From Celoporthe dispersa (Eukaryota; Ascomycota; Sordariomycetes; Diaporthales; Cryphonectriaceae), in contig WAID01000013.1 in NCBI GenBank assembly GCA_016584495.1, positions 1,054,001 through 1,118,000 on the forward strand: 64,000 nucleotides of DNA. Reading direction: 5' to 3'. The stretch's first letter is position 1; each line of letters opens with the position of its first letter. The position numbers were made by a program, and so were the translations under genes. Below the pieces are notes generated by a model that was not told where the DNA came from, did no database searches, and saw only the letters and a list, made by a program, of their open reading frames with translations. Shown piece by piece: positions 58,350 through 64,000 of the stretch.

Positions 58350-60584
58350 GTTTGAGTGGAAATGAGAGGGTATTGTTCCGCTCGGAGGATAGTATGGCCT
58401 TGATCATGTTTGTTGGAAAATTGTTGATGAGGTATGATCGGGCGGTGAATGGGTACGCTCATTACTCGGTACTCCCTTTTTTCTTCTTCTTTTTTATATG
58501 CTTTCCTGCCAGGTCACAAGTAGCAGATTAAGAAAGAAAAAAAAAGGTGCCGTCTTTGTCTCTAAATATGTACTAGCCTCTTTTCTCTTCTTATCCAGCT
58601 CGTATGTCCTGTGCAGCCCACGTTGTGTAACCTCAGGGCTCTGTAGCTACATTCTAGAGGTGTGTTGGAAAAACACGGGCGTCAAGGTTACGGCGTAGGG
58701 AGGAGGCCAGCTTGAGGACAAGAATCTAGATCCTAGAACAAGTATCTGCAGAGGACATCACATTATCAAAGTCCACAGGCCCAATCTTCTCGCCCTCACA
58801 TGAGATAATGCAACGATATTATTGTAGAGAAAAAGAGGGGAAAAAAGTGTATATGCGGAATGCCCATTGGGCAATAGTACCTGTGAATAAAATGCCTTGA
58901 CTGTCCTTGTCACCAGTAAAGCCCAGCTTCTCCCATGATATGAGAAAGCTAGACTACCATAGTAATCAACTACACCTCAGGGATCCGGGCTGATTAGGTA
59001 TGCCTAAAGCAGCTGATCGTGTAATCCCATTGGTGAGCTTACAACAAACACACTTTTGTGCTCGGCCCATCTCTTGACACGCCACAAACGACTAAATCTG
59101 GTATAAGCTGAACTGAAAAGAAAAAAAGAAGGGGAAAAGACAAACAAACTCTTGAACACCGATTAAAGAACTCAGCAGGAGTTTGGTCTAGTGAACTATC
59201 TATAAAGTGCCACAGTCTACTAGTCTTTAGAGTTTTGAGGGTCAGACGGGAGAAACTCTGGGTAAACTATTCCCCGGCATCGATCAACAGTTATAGTCGT
59301 CTTCTCAGCTCGTGAGCCAACGTACCAAGGCCTCGGCCACCATGGCGCAATCTCACATCCCTTCCCACTTGGCTTCTGAAAAAGAAACGTCTCCCGTTCG
59401 TCGGCGGAGCTATCTCCTCGGAGTGGCGAGGTTAGTGGCTCGGTCCAGGCCACCCACCATATTACCATAATATGGTTGATCAACGCTGGACAGCTTGACG
59501 GTCCCCCGTCCTGAGCTCAAAAGCGCCAGATCACCGCCTCGCGACCCTGACCGCTCTCATGTAGGTTCCCTCCAGAAGGTATCTGATAAGAAGATCCCGG
59601 ACAAAAGTATTGTCTCCGTTCCTGGCCTCCATGCGAATGCTACAGGGCGGCAAGTTTCTTCGTGTTTCTGCAGTACAATCACGACCTGCAAATTATCATC
59701 ACTGCCTGATTCCCCGGGACGGGTCCCCTGGTGATTGGAATGCTGTTTCACCTCAAAAATTCTGCTATATCAAGCTATTTGAAAGTCTGGCTGTCTCACA
59801 TGCCTCGCCTGTCTAGCTCCAAGTTGAGCCTCCCATATCTACCGGCTCTATTGTCTCCCGTGATGAGCCCGCTGCCACTACCCGTATCCCCACATCCAAA
59901 ACGGCACCTGGGCGGTATGCCTGGTGCGCCCCCCCCCTCTGCGGGCCAGGAAATTCCGCAAGAGGGCTTGTCCTTGTTCCCAGGCAGATGACGCCGACCA
60001 CCTAGATCGTAATAACGTTGTCACGGTGTTTGGCCCTTCTCTGCGAGGCTCTCTATATGCCGATCTCTTTGGTGGGCTTATCGTTTGTTATAGTCAATTA
60101 TGTTCGCGTGTGTGTGTGTGATTATTCTACATATCCTGCGGGCGCTCTTGTGTGAGGTTTCCACCTGTTGCGGAAAATCGATGGTCGTGGTAATTTCCCT
60201 CACGGGCTGTGCTGGCAGCTCTCCTGTGTGCTTTTTTTGTCCGCAGAGACATCGTCTTGCCTGTCTCTGGAGACCGTATCTTGGTGCCGCTGACCTGGCC
60301 TGCTGAAGCTTGGAAGAACTATTTTGGGATCTGTTCGCTTCCTCGAATCTAAACCACTGACTAAATAATATCGTAAATACTTTGCTGGCCTCTCTTCCAT
60401 CTTTACCGACTCAAACAATAGTTTCTTTTCTTTTTTCTGTTCTCTGTCTTTACACCAACCCTTCACTCTCCTGATTGACCTCACGCCGTCTTCTCTTGTA
60501 CATTCTTTCCCCCCCTCGTCAATACGAAACTACCCGCCTCCTCTCCTCCCTCCTCCCCCATCCGACTTCTGAACAGGGAGCAAA
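58350..60584. other. Gene-free 2.2-kb stretch, nothing recognised
   Basis: No frame with family features is visible on either strand. The left third is AT-richer with several A runs. The right end (about 60360-60580) is a pyrimidine-rich leader before the P450 ATG. Confidence 0.5.
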
Positions 60585-62550
60585 ATGCACGGGGTCACAG
60601 AAGAAATAGTACAAATGGTGTTACAGCACTGGTTGACAGTGGTCAGCTTGGTGCTGGTCTCCTGGCTGGTGAGGAACCGGTATCGTCGCGGCCTGAACAG
60701 ATATCCTGGCCCTTTCCTGGCCTCTCTGACAGACTGGTGGCGGTTTATCGATGTCTGGGGCCGGAGGCCCGAGATCACCCACATCAAGCTGCACGAGAAG
60801 TATGGAGACGTTGTCCGGCTCGGGCCCAACACGCTCTCGTTTGCAGACCCAGTGGCCCTCAAGGCGATCTACGGCTTAAACAAGGGTTTCGTGAAGGTGA
60901 GTACTTTTCTTTTTCTCCCCCCCCCTCTTCTCTCCCTCCTTTGTAAGAGAAACCCATAAAGAGGATCGACCTAGCTAATGTGATGCATCGTCGTCGTCGT
61001 CGTCGGCACTAGTCGGACTTCTATGTCGTCCAGCAATCCGTCGTCAAGGGACACCCGCTCCAGAGCCTGTTCAGCACGGTGGACAATGACTTCCACCAGC
61101 AGTTCCGCCGCTGCGTGAACTCGGCCTTCGCCATGTCGGCGCTGGTCCAGTACGAGCCCTTCGTGGACAACACCACCAAGCTCTTCCTCGAGAAGACAAA
61201 GGAGCTGTTCGTGGACAGCCCGCGGGCGTGCGACTTCACCCGCTGGCTGCAGTTCTACGCCTTTGATGTCATCGGCGAGATCACCTACAGCAAGCGTCAC
61301 GGCTTTGTGGAGAGGAATGAGGATATTGACGGCATCGTTGCGTATCTGACCTGGCTCTTCAATTATGTCGCGCCTGTATGTTTTCCCTCCTAAACTTACC
61401 ATCCTCCATACCACAAATTATCCAGACCTGCATGCACGCTGACAATTCTTTTCTTCTCTTCCCCTTTTCCCTCCATCACCAGATCGGGCAGATCCCTGTC
61501 CTCGACAAGGTCTTCCTCAAGAACCCCATCTACCTCAAGCTCTCCGACTGGGGCATCGTGGACGCCACATTCCCCGTGGCCAAGTTCGCCCGCGCCCGCA
61601 TGGCCGAGCGCCTGCCAGACCTCGAGGGCCGCGGCGACGGCGACAAGGCCACCATCCTGCCCACCTCGGCGCCCAGGGAGAAACCTCCGACCCTGGACCT
61701 CCTCTCCAAGTTCCTCGCGGCGCAGGAGTCCCGCCGGGGCTTCATGACCGACACCCTCGTGCAGACCATGGCCGTGTCGATGGCCTTCGCGGGCAGCGAG
61801 ACCACCGCCATCAGCCTGGGCGCCGTGTTCTACTACCTGCTCCGCAGCCCCGCGGCCATGCAGCGCCTGCTGGCCGAGATCGACGAGGCCGGGCGGCGCG
61901 GTCTGTTCCGGGACTGCGAGACGGGGCTTGTCACCTGGCACGAGAGCCAGCGCCTCGAGTACCTGGACGCCGTCGTCAAGGAGGCCTTCCGCATGCACCC
62001 GGCCGCCGGCCTCCCGCTGGAGCGCATCGTCCCTCCCCAGGGCGCCGAGATTGCCGGCCGCTTCATCCCCGGCGGGACGATCGTGGGATGTTCTGCCTGG
62101 GTGATCCACCGGAACAGGGAGATTTTCGGCCAGGACGTGGACGTCTTCCGCCCGGAGAGGTGGCTGGTGGACGAGACCAAGGACAAGGAGGGCGAGGAGG
62201 CGCGGGTTAAGGAGATGACGGGCACCATGCTGCAGTTTGGTATGGGCAGCCGGACGTGTATTGGGAAGAACATCAGCCTGATGGAGATCTACAAGCTGGT
62301 GCCGAGCCTGCTCAGGAGATTCGAGGTGCGTCTTCTTGCCAATTCTTTTCTTTTTTTTCCCCTGCTTCTTTCATGTGAATAGGCTGACCGTGCGGCCGGT
62401 GTGCTGACTGCTTGTCCTTTCCCACAGCTCGACTTTCAGGATGCAAACCGGGACTGGAAGCTCTGCAATTCGTGGTTTGTCAAGCAGACGGACTTTTGGA
62501 CCAAGTTCTCTCTTCGGGAGATCCCACAGCCTATAGGCGAGAGGCATTAA
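60585..62550 (+). CDS. Cytochrome P450 monooxygenase, pisatin-demethylase-like
   Basis: Four exons: 60585-60896, 61013-61375, 61483-62325 and 62428-62550, all in phase 0 with standard GT-AG ends, giving 546 residues. The N-terminus has a membrane anchor (WLTVVSLVLVSWLV) followed by a Pro/Gly hinge (NRYPGPFLASLTDWW). The I-helix oxygen-binding motif is AFAGSETTAISL, the ExxR motif is VVKEAFRMHP, a PERW segment follows (FRPERW), and the heme loop is FGMGSRTCIGKNIS with the Cys ligand. Overall style (ITHIKLHEKYGDVVRLGPNT, DFTRWLQFYAFDVIGEITYS) matches the pisatin demethylase/CYP57-like and benzoate-like fungal clades. It acts at the ER with a P450 reductase. Substrate cannot be told. It is intact with no frame breaks. 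Confidence 0.93.
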
Positions 62551-63159
62551 GTTGATTGTCAAGTTGGAAGCAGGGCCTGGAAAGGGAAAACTTTTATGTG
62601 TAATTATTGAGCAAGGTTGGATTCTCTGGTCATCTCATCAAGATATTCAGATTGTATTGTCTCCTAGTTATGAATGGCATCGCGTTCACATTAGAATATT
62701 TCTGTTATGTAGAATAATGATTGAACGAGATGTTTGATGAGAGGAAAGTGATGGTGCGAGGCGACACGTTTTCGCTAAACCGAGCATGGTGGCATTAGTA
62801 GCAGCGATGTATTCGGCATTATTCATCGGCCACGGAGACCTTCTGCCGACCACTGGTCATTAGAAAAAGGCAAAAAAGTTGATAAGGTTCGGGTGGGATT
62901 TGCTCTGTCGAGATCGTCAGACGCCATACGCAACCGCTGCCACACCCTTGGATATGTAAGAAGCTCTGTCATTATTGTTGGAAATTGCCCGCTCCACGCG
63001 GGGTGCGTTGAAATATATACCTTTAAGAAGCGAAGCAGGTCGTAACCCTAATAATGATCTCATGCCTCATGACCACAATGCAGCAAAACATCGCTCGCCG
63101 ATGGGTATAATTCTCTTGCGTGAACAGCTCTCTAACACCTCCCCTCCCAGTGCTTCGTC
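62551..63159. other. Convergent intergenic region, nothing recognised
   Basis: A 609-bp stretch between the P450 stop and the stop of the right-edge gene. Only 3'-flank sequence is seen. Confidence 0.5.
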
Positions 63160-64000
63160 TCACAGCGACCCGACGCCCCTATCCTCGAGGCTCTCATCCC
63201 ACCCGCCCGTCTCGAGCAGCCACTCGCCGACCATCTCCTTGACGTGCCCGACCCTCTCGCCCAGGGCACTCCGCCACTGCTCCTGGACGACGCGGACCTT
63301 CTCCTTCAGGTCATCCGTCAGCCGCTGGCCCTCCTCCCTCTTGAAGCTTTCTACGCCGTCTTCGCCTCCGCCGCGCTCTTCCTCCATGACCCGCGCCCGG
63401 GCCACGAGCACAGCCTCGTTGACTTCGTGGAGGAGACAGAACAGGTTCGTCTGGGACTCGATGAACTGGTATGTGCTCTTCTCCGCATGCAGGAGCAGGC
63501 TGTAGAGGTACTGCAGCGGGTGATCGAGATAGGATGGGTTCTCCACGATCTCGGACTGCGGGATCTGAATGCGGAAATCGGCGAGGGACCTCCGCCCCCT
63601 GGCACCCTGGCTGCTGCCGCCAGAGCCACCGCCGTCGTCCGAGGACGGGTTGGACCCCACAGGGACGCCGTCGAGAAGCCTACAGAGCGGTGGTGCGATG
63701 TCCCAGAACGCAGACAGCTGCACCTCCACGCCTCGCACGACGTTCTCCTCCACCACGTCGCGGAACTCGCCTGTCCTCCTGAGCACCTCGCCTGCGAATG
63801 CGAGGGCCCGTTTCTCGGCGTCCTCGGCGAAGAACGCGGACGCATGCGCCAGCTTCTCCTCGTTGCCGGCGAGCCGGTACGGCGTGATGACCATCTCGCG
63901 GTAGCGGTCATTGCGGTCCGAGAGCAGGTCGTACACGGCGCGGTGGAGGACCTCACGGGTCTCGAAGATCCACTTGAGGAGGGTCAGCTTTTCGAGCAGC
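63160..64000 (-). CDS. Unidentified alpha-helical protein, C-terminal ~280 residues (runs off right edge)
   Basis: The frame is open from the right edge to the stop at 63160. The protein is strongly helical and charged. Recognisable blocks include EKLTLLKWIFETREVLHRAV, LLSDRNDRYREMVITPYRL, and LDHPLQYLYSLLLHAEKSTY followed by QFIESQTNLFCLLHEV. A Gly/Ser-rich linker (DDGGGSGGSSQGARG) breaks the helices, and the C-terminus is acidic-coiled (TDDLKEKVRVVQEQWRSALG). I do not recognise the family. Conserved-looking, codon-biased sequence over the full visible length supports a real gene. No intron is seen in this part. It faces the P450 gene tail to tail. Confidence 0.7.
   Translation of the reverse strand, partial: LLEKLTLLKWIFETREVLHRAVYDLLSDRNDRYREMVITPYRLAGNEEKLAHASAFFAEDAEKRALAFAGEVLRRTGEFRDVVEENVVRGVEVQLSAFWDIAPPLCRLLDGVPVGSNPSSDDGGGSGGSSQGARGRRSLADFRIQIPQSEIVENPSYLDHPLQYLYSLLLHAEKSTYQFIESQTNLFCLLHEVNEAVLVARARVMEEERGGGEDGVESFKREEGQRLTDDLKEKVRVVQEQWRSALGERVGHVKEMVGEWLLETGGWDESLEDRGVGSL

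Overview
The window reads as nuclear DNA of a filamentous ascomycete, most likely a Sordariomycete. Genes are moderately GC-rich and are interrupted by short introns (about 50-180 bp) with GT-AG ends and CTAAC/CTAAT-like branch sites. Families typical of Pezizomycotina are present: Zn(II)2Cys6 regulator, ZDS1-like protein, DUF2433 protein, NACHT/ankyrin NLR, and het-type WD40 tail. There is no bacterial-style operon structure. The species cannot be named from this sequence.

Layout. Positions 1-17670 are a housekeeping block: a UFD4/TRIP12-type HECT ubiquitin ligase (minus strand, cut by the left edge), mitochondrial branched-chain 2-oxoacid dehydrogenase E1-alpha, a 48-residue single-pass membrane protein, the ubiquinone methyltransferase COQ5, a DUF2433 phosphoesterase-like protein with an RGG-rich tail, and a ZDS1-type PP2A regulator. 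Positions 21454-30590 hold accessory metabolism: a secreted GH78-like alpha-L-rhamnosidase, an amidase, a Zn2Cys6 regulator and a short-chain dehydrogenase.

Positions 32871-47974 form a cell-death/immunity island. A DUF7580-like protein fused to a C-terminal subtilisin protease runs tail to tail with a 276-residue gasdermin-like protein. Next come a zinc-finger/ankyrin protein, a PNP-NACHT-ankyrin NLR, a PAQR (Izh/adiponectin-receptor) membrane protein, and a WD40 relic of a lost NLR. The protease/gasdermin pair has the layout of the Podospora HET-Q2/HET-Q1 system, in which a subtilase removes the C-terminus of a gasdermin to release a pore former. The same 19-bp sequence lies just outside both ends of this island.

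Positions 48382-55401 return to conserved genes: a CUE-like/DUF1771/Smr-domain protein and NPC1. Positions 56653-62550 hold an FAD-linked oxidase and a pisatin-demethylase-like P450. The right edge cuts an unidentified helical protein.

A recurring technical pattern affects the annotation. Thirteen one-base frame breaks in eight otherwise well-conserved genes sit at short homopolymer runs. Undoing each makes the spliced reading frame a whole number of codons. This looks like uncorrected sequencing indels rather than pseudogenes, so gene coordinates here span those breaks.
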